From NCBI GenBank assembly GCA_945890205.1, contig CAMDCL010000002.1, positions 18,195 through 82,194 of the forward strand: a stretch of DNA of 64,000 nt, written 5' to 3'. The DNA is from Bifidobacterium breve (GTDB taxonomy: Bacteria; Actinomycetota; Actinomycetes; Nanopelagicales; Nanopelagicaceae). Shown in pieces: positions 40,447 to 50,800 of this stretch. The notes under the pieces are model-generated. The model was not told the origin of the DNA. It did no database searches and saw only the letters and a list, made by a program, of their open reading frames with translations. Within the stretch, counting starts at the first letter, position 1. Each line of letters begins with the position of its first letter. The translations under genes were made by a program, and so were the position numbers.

Positions 40447-41920
40447 CTAAATCTCCACTTATTCCGACAAGCGGTAATCCACCACCGGGATGAGCAGAGC
40501 CTCCGACCAAGTACAAACCCTTTATAGGTGAGCGGTTCTTGGCGCGCATAAAGGCGGCGCGAGCTCCGTTGCTAGATGTTCCGTAAATCGCACCACCTGG
40601 AGCATGAACTGAAGCTTCAAGATCTGCTGGTGTTCTAATAGTTAAAGACTCCAAGCGATCTCGCACCGAGATGCCGCGGGCTTCAATTTGATCAATGATG
40701 GTGTTGGCGTAATTACGAGCAAACTCTTTATCATTCCAATCAAACTGTCCATGTGTTGGAGCGTTCACCAAAACAAACCAGCCTTCAAGGGTTTCATCTC
40801 TGCTCATCTCGGGATCTTGCGGAGCGCAAATATAGATTGTTGGATTTTCAACGGGTTTGCCATGGATAAAGATTGCATCAAATTCAGCATCGTAATTTTC
40901 TGGAAACAAAATAGTGTGATGGTTCAGAGTTTGATCTGGATCCTTACGCATTCCTAGTAACAAACAGAAGCCAGCAACTGAAACATCTGCATTGTCGATG
41001 TTTTTGCGGGCCTTTCTCAAGGTGCGCTCATGTCCCTTAATTAACTTGTTATAGACCAATGAAGCATCAGCATTAGCAACAACGGCATCTGCTTCAACAA
41101 CTGCTCCATTAGCCAGGATTACTCCGGTGGCTCTCTTACCTTCAGTAGTGATAGCTGAAACAGGGGAGTTCAAGTGGAAGGTAACGCCGACATCTAAGGC
41201 ACGCTGATGGACAGTTGCAGCCAGTTGGCCTAATCCGCCCTTTACATGCCAAGCCCCAAAGCTCTCCTCAACAAAGGCAATTGTTGATAAAACCGCAGGG
41301 GCTTTGCGCGGATCAGATCCACTGTAGGTAGCGTAGCGATCCATGATGTAACGCAGGCGTTGATCCTTAACTATCTCATCTGCATGAGCTCGTAAGGTCT
41401 TCCATGGTGCAATTATCTTCATATCGCGCAGGAAGGTAATCCGTTTCAACAGCGAGATAGGCGATTTCAACTCTGATTCAATAAATGGTCCACGACTTAC
41501 ATCCCACATGCGCTCTGCGCGCTTCATAATGCGATCCCATTGCTGGGCACTTTCTGCACCAAAGGATTTAGAAATTGACTCCAAAGTTTTGTTTCTCGAT
41601 AAGTTAGAAAACTTTACGCTACCGCCATCAGCAAATCGATAATCAAAGGAGGGATCGACAGACTCAATCGGACAGACAAAGCCCATTGGCTTTCCGGTGC
41701 GCTGAAAGAAATCCTTATAGACAGCTGGCAAGGTCAACAAGGATGGTCCGGTATCAAATGCAACTTTGCCGATCCATTCGGTTCGGCATTTTCCACCTAC
41801 TTGATCAGATGCTTCGTATAGAACAACCTCATGACCTCCACGTGATAAACGTGCAGCAGCGGTCATTCCGCCCATACCTGCACCAATTACCACGATCTTC
41901 ATACTGTGCGACCTTTCCAC
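40406..41920 (-). CDS. CrtI/CrtD-family carotenoid desaturase
   Basis: IGAGMGGMTAAARLSRGGHEVVLYEASDQVGGKCRT, FDTGPSLLTLP, C-terminal GGSAHPGGGLPLVGISGDLV. Second CrtI-like protein in the locus. Confidence 0.88.
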   Translation of the reverse strand: MERSHSMKIVVIGAGMGGMTAAARLSRGGHEVVLYEASDQVGGKCRTEWIGKVAFDTGPSLLTLPAVYKDFFQRTGKPMGFVCPIESVDPSFDYRFADGGSVKFSNLSRNKTLESISKSFGAESAQQWDRIMKRAERMWDVSRGPFIESELKSPISLLKRITFLRDMKIIAPWKTLRAHADEIVKDQRLRYIMDRYATYSGSDPRKAPAVLSTIAFVEESFGAWHVKGGLGQLAATVHQRALDVGVTFHLNSPVSAITTEGKRATGVILANGAVVEADAVVANADASLVYNKLIKGHERTLRKARKNIDNADVSVAGFCLLLGMRKDPDQTLNHHTILFPENYDAEFDAIFIHGKPVENPTIYICAPQDPEMSRDETLEGWFVLVNAPTHGQFDWNDKEFARNYANTIIDQIEARGISVRDRLESLTIRTPADLEASVHAPGGAIYGTSSNGARAAFMRAKNRSPIKGLYLVGGSAHPGGGLPLVGISGDLVTEAIGYEKNARH

Positions 41921-42963
41921 ATCACCGTTGTACGCACTAAGTATGAGTAAACAATCAGGTAAATCAGTGCAAGGATTGATATTGGATGCAACACACTATC
42001 TAGAACTCTTCCACCGCTCTTAATTGCGCTGAGTACTCGAGTTCCGACCATGGCTGCAAAGCCAAGCCATCCGTATGGATTACCCAATAGACCCACAATC
42101 AAGGGGGCGATACTTGTAGCAATAAGAAATGCGATGACAAAGAACGTGCCAAATAGAGATCCAAAGGCTTTGTTGAGAGATTTGCCATACCCAGCTTTTA
42201 TCTCACTCCATGATGCATACATGCGGGTCTCTGCTATATCTGAACCGTTGATCACCGTTCCAGCTGATCCACTAGTGATTAAATGACGCGCCAGGAAGAC
42301 ATCATCGATCACTGCATCTTTGACGGATTGATAACCATCTATTGAAATTAACGCAGAACGTCGTACAACAAAGAACTGTCCATTAGCAACCGCCATAGAT
42401 TTTTGCTGTGCTCGTTCAGCAAATCTCAGTGGCACTGTTGTAAGCCAGGACCATTGCAGCAATGGTTGGATCAATCTCTCGGCAAAGTTTTCTGCAATCT
42501 GACGTGGATAAGGCGAGACAAAGTCCAATCGAGCACCATGCATCAGCGTTACCGCCTTATTAATCGCATCATTTGTTAAACGCACATCTGCATCAATAGA
42601 AACCAACACCTCTTTATTACTTGCCTCATAAAGTTGCTGCAGCGCCCAGGTTTTGCCGATCCAGCCTTCTGCAAGAGGCGCACCTTTAATGATTGTAAAA
42701 CGTGGGTCACCAGCTGTAAATCGCTGCAGAAGTTCGTAGGTGGAATCCTCTGAGTTGTCATCTAATAGGTAAAAGTGAAAAGGACCATCTTGAGCTGACA
42801 GTGATGCAACCAACCCCTCAACATTTTCAGCCTCATTGCGCATCGGAACAACCACATCTACAGAGTTCTGCAGATCAGAGTTTGCTTTAGGTGTGCGGAT
42901 TTGAAGGAAGTTCAGGGCAGCGATCGTTAGCAATATAAGGGGAAGTAAAGCGAATACGATCAT
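41899..42963 (-). CDS. Family 2 glycosyltransferase of the carotenoid locus (CruG/CrtQ-like)
   Basis: GT2 motifs VDVVVPMRNEAENVEGLVASL, YLLDDNSEDSTYELL, GKTWALQQL, DADVRL, DDVFLARHL. Overlaps the crtD-like start. Confidence 0.85.
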   Translation of the reverse strand: MIVFALLPLILLTIAALNFLQIRTPKANSDLQNSVDVVVPMRNEAENVEGLVASLSAQDGPFHFYLLDDNSEDSTYELLQRFTAGDPRFTIIKGAPLAEGWIGKTWALQQLYEASNKEVLVSIDADVRLTNDAINKAVTLMHGARLDFVSPYPRQIAENFAERLIQPLLQWSWLTTVPLRFAERAQQKSMAVANGQFFVVRRSALISIDGYQSVKDAVIDDVFLARHLITSGSAGTVINGSDIAETRMYASWSEIKAGYGKSLNKAFGSLFGTFFVIAFLIATSIAPLIVGLLGNPYGWLGFAAMVGTRVLSAIKSGGRVLDSVLHPISILALIYLIVYSYLVRTTVMWKGRTV

Positions 42964-42970
42964 CGAAGAG

Positions 42971-43774
42971 TTATGGTCTTCCGACCCATCGGTTAAAAAA
43001 GTACGGTACTAACAGCACACCAAGGATCGCACCTGAAAAGAGTGCGATACCGGGACGACCAAAGAAAAATAGATTTCCAACGACTCCAGAAAACCAGGTC
43101 CAAAAAAGTAGAACATCTGCAGCAATTAATGATCCGCCGACCTTGCGTCGATCCCGTGGGGTCGCAAAGTGCAGGATCGTCATCAACGCCATGGTAGATA
43201 GCAACCAACCAAAGGTATTAGACAATGGGATTTCTGGTTGGAATGGAACATGAGCTCCAGTAACTACCCATGTCCATCGACCATCGCTAACCATAAGTGG
43301 ATCCAAGAAGAGATCCCACGCTGTCATTAATAATGCGCCATATAAAAACACCCAAGATTTACCGATGCGACGTGCAGCGACTAAACATGGATGAGCGATC
43401 ATTACCCAGGCAAATGGAACAACCAAGGGAACACTTAATAACTTAGCTCCCAATGTTGAAGAGTATGTGTACTCACCAAAAGGCCAGCTAGTTGTTACAC
43501 CAATTTGCTCAATCAAAAACCCAAATGCCAGAGTAATTCCCAGCAAGCTCCAACCGTATCGAGCACCATATGAAGCCACACCATGAAGAAACATGGCAAG
43601 TGCAGCTAGATACACAGATGCAACTGTGATGACCTGCAACGCTGTGCCCTCTACCAATGGATAAGCGATCTGCATCAATATTGCTAAGCCAAGTGCAACA
43701 CCCATGACTTTGATCAGCAGGGGAGATGCGCCACCTCTGGCCCTACGACGGGGCGTGTAATGGCGAATGGACAT
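42971..43774 (-). CDS. cruF: Carotenoid biosynthesis protein, CruF-like (DUF422; carotenoid 1,2-hydratase)
   Basis: Polytopic protein with FGEYTYSSTLGAKLLSVPLVVPFAWVMIAHP, AWDLFLDPLMVSDGRWTWV, PLSNTFGWLL. Confidence 0.82.
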   Translation of the reverse strand: MSIRHYTPRRRARGGASPLLIKVMGVALGLAILMQIAYPLVEGTALQVITVASVYLAALAMFLHGVASYGARYGWSLLGITLAFGFLIEQIGVTTSWPFGEYTYSSTLGAKLLSVPLVVPFAWVMIAHPCLVAARRIGKSWVFLYGALLMTAWDLFLDPLMVSDGRWTWVVTGAHVPFQPEIPLSNTFGWLLSTMALMTILHFATPRDRRKVGGSLIAADVLLFWTWFSGVVGNLFFFGRPGIALFSGAILGVLLVPYFFNRWVGRP

Positions 43775-43814
43775 AGGTGTAAGTCTGCCTTATTCCATTT
43801 ATTTAATACAGTTA

Positions 43815-44465
43815 CTACAAAGATCCCCGTACTTCACGCACAGCAAATCGAGCAAAAAGCTCCTCTGAATACCAGTTAAAGGCCGATGTATCTGCAATCG
43901 CCTTTTGATGCGCCGCACCCTTGTATGCAAACTCTCGAATCGCAGCCGCTGACTCCCACAGTGAAAAAGTGCCCTGAAGTCCAATAGGGGCTTCACCAAT
44001 TCCAATCGCTGCAACCAAGCCAGGTGCAGATTTCAATGAAATCGTTACAGGCGGCACCGATCGCCAAAATCTAAAGTTCTGACTCCACTTAATGCGCGCA
44101 CGAGTAATTGCCGCAACCTGTCCATCCCAATCTTTGGCGGTTGCAACAAAGGGTTCCTTGCCCGCCCACTTGCCATGAGATGAAATCGGTTCCAGCACTG
44201 CACGAAACTCAGATACTGAACCCTTGCGCCAACGGTTAATAACAGTTGATGTATCAAAGTTTTCAAGATCTTTAACAACGGCTACTAAACCCCACTGCAG
44301 CGCATTGGCATCACTGGGCGTAAAGGTTTCACCCTTGCCCGTGCCTAATGATTTGTGAAATGAAACATTCTTATCTGCCATTAAGAAGAAACGATCAAAG
44401 CCCATTGCAAAGATCGCATTCACCACACGTGATGGCTTAATTGTCCAGAAGTAAGCAACAATCAT
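43815..44465 (-). CDS. Spheroidene monooxygenase-like protein (CrtA-like)
   Basis: MADKNVSFHKSLGTGKGETFTPSDANALQWGL, SSHGKWAGKEPF, AITRARI, AAIGIGEAPIGLQGTFSLWESAAAIREFAYKGAAHQKAI, WYSEELFARFAV parallel remembered CrtA motifs (FWKLxGSGTGEGFTP, RGxWSGxxPF, IGxGExPLxxQxTFSxWP, WFxEELxARF). Start refined to the ATG at 44465, overlapping the ybaK stop. Confidence 0.82.
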   Translation of the reverse strand: MIVAYFWTIKPSRVVNAIFAMGFDRFFLMADKNVSFHKSLGTGKGETFTPSDANALQWGLVAVVKDLENFDTSTVINRWRKGSVSEFRAVLEPISSHGKWAGKEPFVATAKDWDGQVAAITRARIKWSQNFRFWRSVPPVTISLKSAPGLVAAIGIGEAPIGLQGTFSLWESAAAIREFAYKGAAHQKAIADTSAFNWYSEELFARFAVREVRGSL

Positions 44466-44950
44466 TAATCGCCAACAACCATAGGTTCTGCACCAGTACA
44501 TTCAAGTAACTCTGCAAATGTTGTTGGATACACCGCATGAGGGTGGCCCGCAGCAGCCCACACAACTTCATACTCATTTAATGCCTGATCAATAAGAATC
44601 GTTGCGGGGCAGGTCCAGCCGATTGGAGCAACGCCCCCGATGGAAAACCCTGATTTTTCCTTTACATAATCAGCATCCACTCGTCCAAGTTTTTCAATAC
44701 CTAATTTCTTGGCGACCAAATCAGTGTCGACACGATGGCGTCCACTTGTAATAATTAAAAGCGGCGATTCATCTGGAAGTTTGAAGATAAGCGATGATGC
44801 GATCTGCCCAACTTCAATTCCTAAAGCCGATGCCGCCTCTTGAGCGGTACGTGCGCTATCGGAGAGAACATGGACCTCACCTGTTAATCCGTGATCAGCA
44901 AGGGCTGCAATTACACGCTTGACCGCTGCCTTTTCCTTGACGCCATCCAT
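44465..44950 (-). CDS. YbaK/EbsC family aminoacyl-tRNA deacylase-like protein
   Basis: AASALGIEVGQIASSLIFKLPDESPLLIITSGRHRVD, FSIGGVAPIGW. Confidence 0.92.
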   Translation of the reverse strand: MDGVKEKAAVKRVIAALADHGLTGEVHVLSDSARTAQEAASALGIEVGQIASSLIFKLPDESPLLIITSGRHRVDTDLVAKKLGIEKLGRVDADYVKEKSGFSIGGVAPIGWTCPATILIDQALNEYEVVWAAAGHPHAVYPTTFAELLECTGAEPMVVGD

Positions 44951-44992
44951 GAACCAAGGTTATCCAATTAATTCAAGTAGGCTCAGGACCAT

Positions 44993-46207
44993 ATGACTAC
45001 TGATTTATATGCCCTCGGGATGCGAGCACGTAATGCAATTTACGCCTCCTTCTTTCTGTTGGGCTTTCTAGGTCTTGCATGGATCCCACGCATTCCAGAG
45101 ATCAAGGACTCATTAAGTCTTAGTGATGGCCAATTTGGCTTAGTTTTATTGGCGAGCACAGTTGGCTCTATTCCTGGAGCACAGATTGCAGGAAGAGCGG
45201 TTCACTCCTTTTCATCCAAGCTTGTAGTGCGCATCGCTGGAGCGTTGCTTCCAGTAGGTGTCTTTGTCATTGGCATAGCCGATACTGTGCAGCTTTTATT
45301 GTTAGGGCTTTTCATTACCGGTTTTAACGTTGCATTTATGGATATTGCGATTAATGGCCAAGCTGTTGAGATTGAGAAACACACTAAAGGCCGATGGATG
45401 TCTAGCTTTCATGGTTTCTGGAGCATTGGTGCCTTTGCTGCAACCTTAATTGGCGGATTAATCGCAAACTTTGTTTCCCCCAGAGACAACTTAATTGCAA
45501 TCGCTGCAATTGGTTTGTTTGCATTTCAGTTTATTGCACATTATATGTTGCCTGCAGAACATGATGGTCACCTAGGCGAGCCAGGGAAAGATGATGCCGG
45601 CAAGGTTTCACTGTTTGGTAAAGAATCTTTAATTTTGTGGGCACTAGGAATCGGGTTGATGTGTTCTTTAATCCCCGAAGGCGGTGCCTACGAGTGGAGC
45701 GGAATTCTCTTGCAGGATCACATGGGTATCGGCAAAGGCTTAAACGCTGCAGCTGCGACAACCTTTTCGCTAGCAATGATCGCAAGCCGTTTGCTGGGGG
45801 ATCGTGCATTTGAAAAGTGGGGTCATGTAAACACTGTTAAATATGGTGGTTACCTTGGTGGCAGTTTGTGGGGTATTGGATTGTTTGTAGGAATGTCTAT
45901 CTCTGATTCCTATCCGACCGCTGGTCTAATAATTGTTTGCTTAGGTTTTGGTGCTGCCGGTTTTGGAATGGGTCCATTCTTTCCTGCATTTAACCTAGCC
46001 GCCGCATCAATTCCAGGCATCGCACCATCTGTTGGCTTAGCTCGCGTCGGTTTGATTGCGATCGCCTCATACTTTGGCGGACCAACTCTCATTGGTTTAC
46101 TAGCTGAAGTCACTTCGCTACCTGTTGCTTTTGCTTTCCCTGTTGCTCTTTACATAATTGTTGGATTGCAATCTAAATACATCAAGGTACGTTCGCTTAA
46201 GCAATAA
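44993..46207 (+). CDS. MFS transporter
   Basis: 12-TM pattern, FLGLAWIPRIPEIKDSLSLSDGQFGLVLLASTVGSIPGAQIAG. Confidence 0.9.
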   Translation: MTTDLYALGMRARNAIYASFFLLGFLGLAWIPRIPEIKDSLSLSDGQFGLVLLASTVGSIPGAQIAGRAVHSFSSKLVVRIAGALLPVGVFVIGIADTVQLLLLGLFITGFNVAFMDIAINGQAVEIEKHTKGRWMSSFHGFWSIGAFAATLIGGLIANFVSPRDNLIAIAAIGLFAFQFIAHYMLPAEHDGHLGEPGKDDAGKVSLFGKESLILWALGIGLMCSLIPEGGAYEWSGILLQDHMGIGKGLNAAAATTFSLAMIASRLLGDRAFEKWGHVNTVKYGGYLGGSLWGIGLFVGMSISDSYPTAGLIIVCLGFGAAGFGMGPFFPAFNLAAASIPGIAPSVGLARVGLIAIASYFGGPTLIGLLAEVTSLPVAFAFPVALYIIVGLQSKYIKVRSLKQ

Positions 46208-46943
46208 CCCATGTCTGTAGCAGGGTAAAGATTGCAATCGCATATAGAAGGATTGCAAAGGCTTTTTTCAGTATTACAGGGTTAACCTGTCCGCTCTTTA
46301 TTGAGGCTAGACGAGCAACAATTACAGCCGCTACCGCCATTGCCAAGGGAATTACCCAGTTAACATCATCCCAGCTTTGGTAGTGGCCAAAGAATGCGGT
46401 GATGGAGTTAATTGCGATAATGGCAAGGGATGTCCCTGCAGCTTTTGCTGGCGGCACCTTAAAGAATAAAACCAAGATTGGTATTGCAAGAAATCCGCCA
46501 CCGATTCCAAACAACCCTGTGATCATTCCGATGATTAAAGAGATCAAAATCAGCCAGAACAATGGAACCTTCTTTTCGGTGCCAGCAACCGGTTTTATGA
46601 GCATCGTTGTTCCAGCGGTGATCAGCACTATCGCTAATCCAGTGGTGAGGACCGAGCTACTTATGCGGTAGACCAGGATAGAAAAACCTATGTTGGTACT
46701 GAGCCCCAGAGCCCAAATAGTGAGAGCTTCCTTAAAAAGCACCTCGTTATTTTTAATCTTTGGCAATAACCCGGAGATTGCGGCGGTCAATACAACAGCC
46801 AAGGCTGCGGTAGTTGCGGTTTGAGGAGTAAAGTCAAAGATGTAAAGAAGAATTGGAACGGCGAGCATCGCTCCACCTGCACCTATGAATCCCAGCACCG
46901 CTCCAATAAATCCGCCTGCAAGTAATCCACCGATGATTTCCAT
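46197..46943 (-). CDS. Sulfite exporter TauE/SafE family protein
   Basis: GGFIGAVLGFIGAGGAMLAVPILL, GMITGLFGIGGGFLAIPILVLF internal repeat. Start refined to the ATG at 46943. Confidence 0.92.
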   Translation of the reverse strand: MEIIGGLLAGGFIGAVLGFIGAGGAMLAVPILLYIFDFTPQTATTAALAVVLTAAISGLLPKIKNNEVLFKEALTIWALGLSTNIGFSILVYRISSSVLTTGLAIVLITAGTTMLIKPVAGTEKKVPLFWLILISLIIGMITGLFGIGGGFLAIPILVLFFKVPPAKAAGTSLAIIAINSITAFFGHYQSWDDVNWVIPLAMAVAAVIVARLASIKSGQVNPVILKKAFAILLYAIAIFTLLQTWVIA

Positions 46944-46961
46944 TGGGTCATCATGGTGCAA

Positions 46962-46995
46962 AAAAGCCCGCCGGCATAAAACCGACGGGCTTTTC
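46962..46995 (-). terminator. Intrinsic terminator (potentially bidirectional) for doxX
   Basis: Inverted repeat AAAAGCCCGCCGG-cataaaa-CCGACGGGCTTTT downstream of doxX on the minus strand. Confidence 0.85.
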
Positions 46996-47023
46996 TTATT
47001 GAATTTTAGGTTAACAGCTCCTA

Positions 47024-47437
47024 TTACAGATCGAAGAATGCACCTGTTACTGATGGACCAAAATCTGTACCAGTTGCTATTAGTGCAAAGATGATCAGAG
47101 CAGCACCAGCAAGTGAGAGGTTCTTGAAGAAGCTGATTGACTCATTTTGCTTAGCTGTTGCATCTGTTTCCTTCCAGAATGCGTGCATCAAGAATGATGT
47201 TGGGATCAGGAATAGCGCGATCAGTAGTGCGCCTAGATCTGCGTAAACGCCAAATGCGATGTAGAGACCACCGACGAGGATCATCAAACCTGATAGGACC
47301 ACGCCAAACTTTGCTGCTGGAACCTTCTTGTACTGGGCGTAGCCGGTCATCGCCTCAAGCTTGGTGAGGTGTGAAACTCCAGATGAGATGAAGAGCAAGG
47401 CGAAAAGTATGCGACCGATGATGAGGACTATGTCCAT
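47024..47437 (-). CDS. DoxX family membrane protein
   Basis: RILFALLFISSGVSHLTKLEAMTGYAQYKKVPAAKFGVVLSGLMILVGGLYI. Confidence 0.92.
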   Translation of the reverse strand: MDIVLIIGRILFALLFISSGVSHLTKLEAMTGYAQYKKVPAAKFGVVLSGLMILVGGLYIAFGVYADLGALLIALFLIPTSFLMHAFWKETDATAKQNESISFFKNLSLAGAALIIFALIATGTDFGPSVTGAFFDL

Positions 47438-47484
47438 TGAGACTCCTTGAGATATTGGTTGATTGTGAACTTACTGGGTAATAG

Positions 47485-47502
47485 TAGTTGAAATTTCAAC
47501 TA
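47485..47502. promoter_or_regulatory. 18-bp perfect palindromic operator candidate upstream of doxX
   Basis: TAGTTGAAATTTCAACTA, perfectly self-complementary. Confidence 0.65.
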
Positions 47503-47558
47503 ATTTTGACCACGACACCCCCACGCACTTGCCATTTGTCGGTGGGAAGGGCTACTTT

Positions 47559-47574
47559 TCGAACATCTGTTCGA
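47559..47574. promoter_or_regulatory. LexA-binding SOS box
   Basis: TCGAACATCTGTTCGA; perfect TCGAAC-N4-GTTCGA actinobacterial SOS box upstream of the DUF6504-dnaE2-dinB cassette. Confidence 0.92.
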
Positions 47575-47605
47575 ATACCCACAGCTGTGAAAGGTCTACC
47601 CAGAA

Positions 47606-47887
47606 ATGTCAGCCATGCAGGTTAACCCCGCCCTCGATGTCACTATCGATGGGGCAACAACTCCTATCGAGTTCACCTATAAAGGAAAACGGTTTCGCAT
47701 CCATGCGGTGTTATCTCGTTGGTGTGAAGCGGGTGGTTGGTGGAATCGAATCAGCGATGGAAGGTATCGCCCCGATGATCAGGCACGGGCTGTCTGGAGA
47801 GTAGAGGCGGCACCTATTGGTGCGCTGACAACCTTTGAACTAGAGCGTGATGAAGTAACAGGTCAGTGGATTATTCGTAAGGTATGA
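47606..47887 (+). CDS. DUF6504-like small protein of the mutagenesis cassette
   Basis: PIEFTYKGKRFRIHAVLSRWCEAGGWWNRISDG, WRVEAAPIGALTTFELERDEVTGQWIIRKV. Stop overlaps the dnaE2 start (ATGA). Confidence 0.75.
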   Translation: MSAMQVNPALDVTIDGATTPIEFTYKGKRFRIHAVLSRWCEAGGWWNRISDGRYRPDDQARAVWRVEAAPIGALTTFELERDEVTGQWIIRKV

Positions 47888-50800
47888 GCTTTATTCATCT
47901 CAATGTTGCCAGCGGGTATTCGTTGAAATACGGAACAACCCACCCCCATGATCTAGTCCAACGTGCAGCAGAGTTTGAAATGCCAGCGTTAGCGCTAACA
48001 GATCGTGATGGGTTAGCTGGTGCCATCCGTTTTACTCAAAGTTGTGTTGATTACGGGATCGCACCCATCATCGGAGTCAATTGCGCCATTGATCTGGGGC
48101 CAACAAAATTTGGATTGGGCAAAGGTCGCATCACCTTGCTGGCACATAGTGATGGGGGATGGCGCTCGCTGTGCAGATTGATGACATCGCTAACAATGAC
48201 TAGCCAAACTCGTGTGCCAGTTCTGACCTTAGATTTTTTACAACAGTTCAGTAACTACAGCACCAATGTTTATGCCATGCATGGCCCCGAAGCACCTATC
48301 AGCGATGCGATACAAAACCATCGCTTTGATCAAGCCTTACATATCTTTAATCAAACCCGTGATCTATTTGCCAATAATGCGATTGAATGCGTTTCACACC
48401 TAGTCGCAGGCCGCGGACCCCGCTCTACCGAGCATGCAGCGCGATCTTTAATCTTTGCCCGTGACAATGATATTGATGCGGTTATCACCAACGCTGTGCG
48501 TATGAAGGATCGCACCGATGGGCCGGTGGCAGATGTTTTAGATTGTGTGCGACAACTAGTTCCATTGCATGATCGCCACATTGAACGACGCAACGCTGAA
48601 GGATTTTTGAAATCAAGTGATGAGATGATTTCTTTGGCTGCCGAAATCGCACGGGCTGCAGGAGAACGAACACCGCGTGCACTGTTAAAGACAACGCGCG
48701 AATGGGCTGAACGCTCACTGCTCTCACCACAACGAGATATCGGTTTAGGGGGAGCCCACCTGCCAGAGCCCCATGTTGTAGGCGTCAATACCGCCCAAGA
48801 GATGCGTACCTTGCTGCGTTCTCGCAGTGAAGCCGGAATCAACTGGCGCTACAACAGCAGCGATCAGATCAGCAAAGCACGTGCACGTTTAGATGATGAA
48901 CTCGCAACCGTTGCAACACTTGGTTACGAGTCCTACTTTTTAACCGTTGCAGATATTGCAGATATGGCACGGGATGCCGGAATCCGTGTTGCAGCTCGCG
49001 GCAGCGGTGCAGGCTCCTTGATCTGTCACTTACTTGGAATCTCAGGTGTAGATCCGATGCAACATGGTTTATTGATGGAGCGTTTTTGCTCTCCCTTGCG
49101 CAGAGCCTTGCCAGATATCGATATCGATGTCGAATCTGCCCGGCGGCTCGAAATTTATGACATGGTCTTTAAAAGGTATGGCGATAGCAATTGGAGATCA
49201 CCTGCCAATCAATCACGGTGCGCAGTTGTTGCAATGGTCGATACCTATCGTGCCCGCCACGCAATCCGTGATGCAGGAGCAGCCCTTGGTTTACCCGGCA
49301 TGGAGATCGATATGTTGGCCAAATCCATGCCACATGTACGTGCCCGCAATATCGCAGCAACCCTTGAATCCTTGCCTGAACTTCGAAAGATAAATACATC
49401 TACGCCATTGATGGCGGCAACAATTGAGATGGCACAACGCCTAGATGGCCTGCCACGCCACCTTGCGATGCATCCATGTGCGATTGTTTTATCAGATGGT
49501 GGTTTTCTAGATCGCGCACCATTGATGAGCAGCGCTGGTGGTTACCCAATGGTCGCCTTTGATAAGGATGATGTTGAAGCGGTTGGGTTATTAAAGCTAG
49601 ATGTCTTAGGTGTTCGGATGCAATCAACTATTGCTTACTCCATGAAAGAGATCGAACGAGTTCACAAAGAGATAGTTGATATTGATGCGGTTGCGCTAGA
49701 TGACACAGCAACTTATGAGTTAATTCAATCAACGAGAACCCTTGGAATCTTTCAGGTGGAAAGCCCAGGACAGCGCGAACTTGTTGGAAAACTCGCACCC
49801 AAAACCTTTACCGATTTAATTATTGATATCTCTCTGTTTAGACCAGGGCCGGTTAAGAGCGACATGATCACGCCATTTCTTAAGGCTCGTCATGGGTGGA
49901 GCCCAGCACAGATAATTCACCCTGATTTATATGAGATTTTGGCCCATACCGAAGGTGTTGTTGTCTTCCATGAACAGGTTATTCAGATCATCGCAACGAT
50001 GACCGGGGTTTCATTGGCAACGGCTGATGAAAAACGCAGATCGCTAGGAGACCGCGCAGGTCAACAAGAAGTGTGTGATTGGTTCTTTCCTGCAGCAACT
50101 GCCAAGGGGTATGAGCTACCAATCATTCAAGAGATCTGGGATGTGCTGCGCGCCTTTGCATCCTTTGGTTTTTGCAAAGCACATGCTGCAGCCTTTGCGC
50201 TGCCTACATATCAATCGGCTTGGCTTAAGACCCATTACCCGGCAGCCTTTCTTGCAGCTGTCTTAACCCATGATCCCGGTATGTACCCCAAGCGTTTAAT
50301 TGTTGATGAGGCCAGGCAGATGGGGATCACCATCGCACCGATTGATGTCAACGCATCTGATGCGGTGTATCGGGTTGAAGATCATGGCAACGCGATCCGT
50401 ATCGCCTTATCAACTGTTGGTGGAATTAGTGATGGGGAAGTTCAATCAATTATCGCCGGTCGTCCTTACATCGACTTAAATGATTTTGTGCGCAGATCTG
50501 GGTGCAGCACACCGGTTACTGAAAGTTTGATTCTTACAGGTGGCTTTGATTCGCTGCATGCCGATGTCAATCGACGGGATCTATTGCTTCATTTTTCTGA
50601 TTTACAAAAATCACCCAGCGCTGCCATCTCTGGCGCGCAGATGAACTTGGGGTTTGATCCACCGGCGTTGATCAGCAGTGGGTTACCTGCAATGACCGCA
50701 GCTGAAAGCGTGAAGCACGAGATCGATCGATTAGGAATTGATATGTCCCGCCATATGATCGAGTTTTACGGTCAGTTCCTTAACGCAATCGGTGCGGTTC

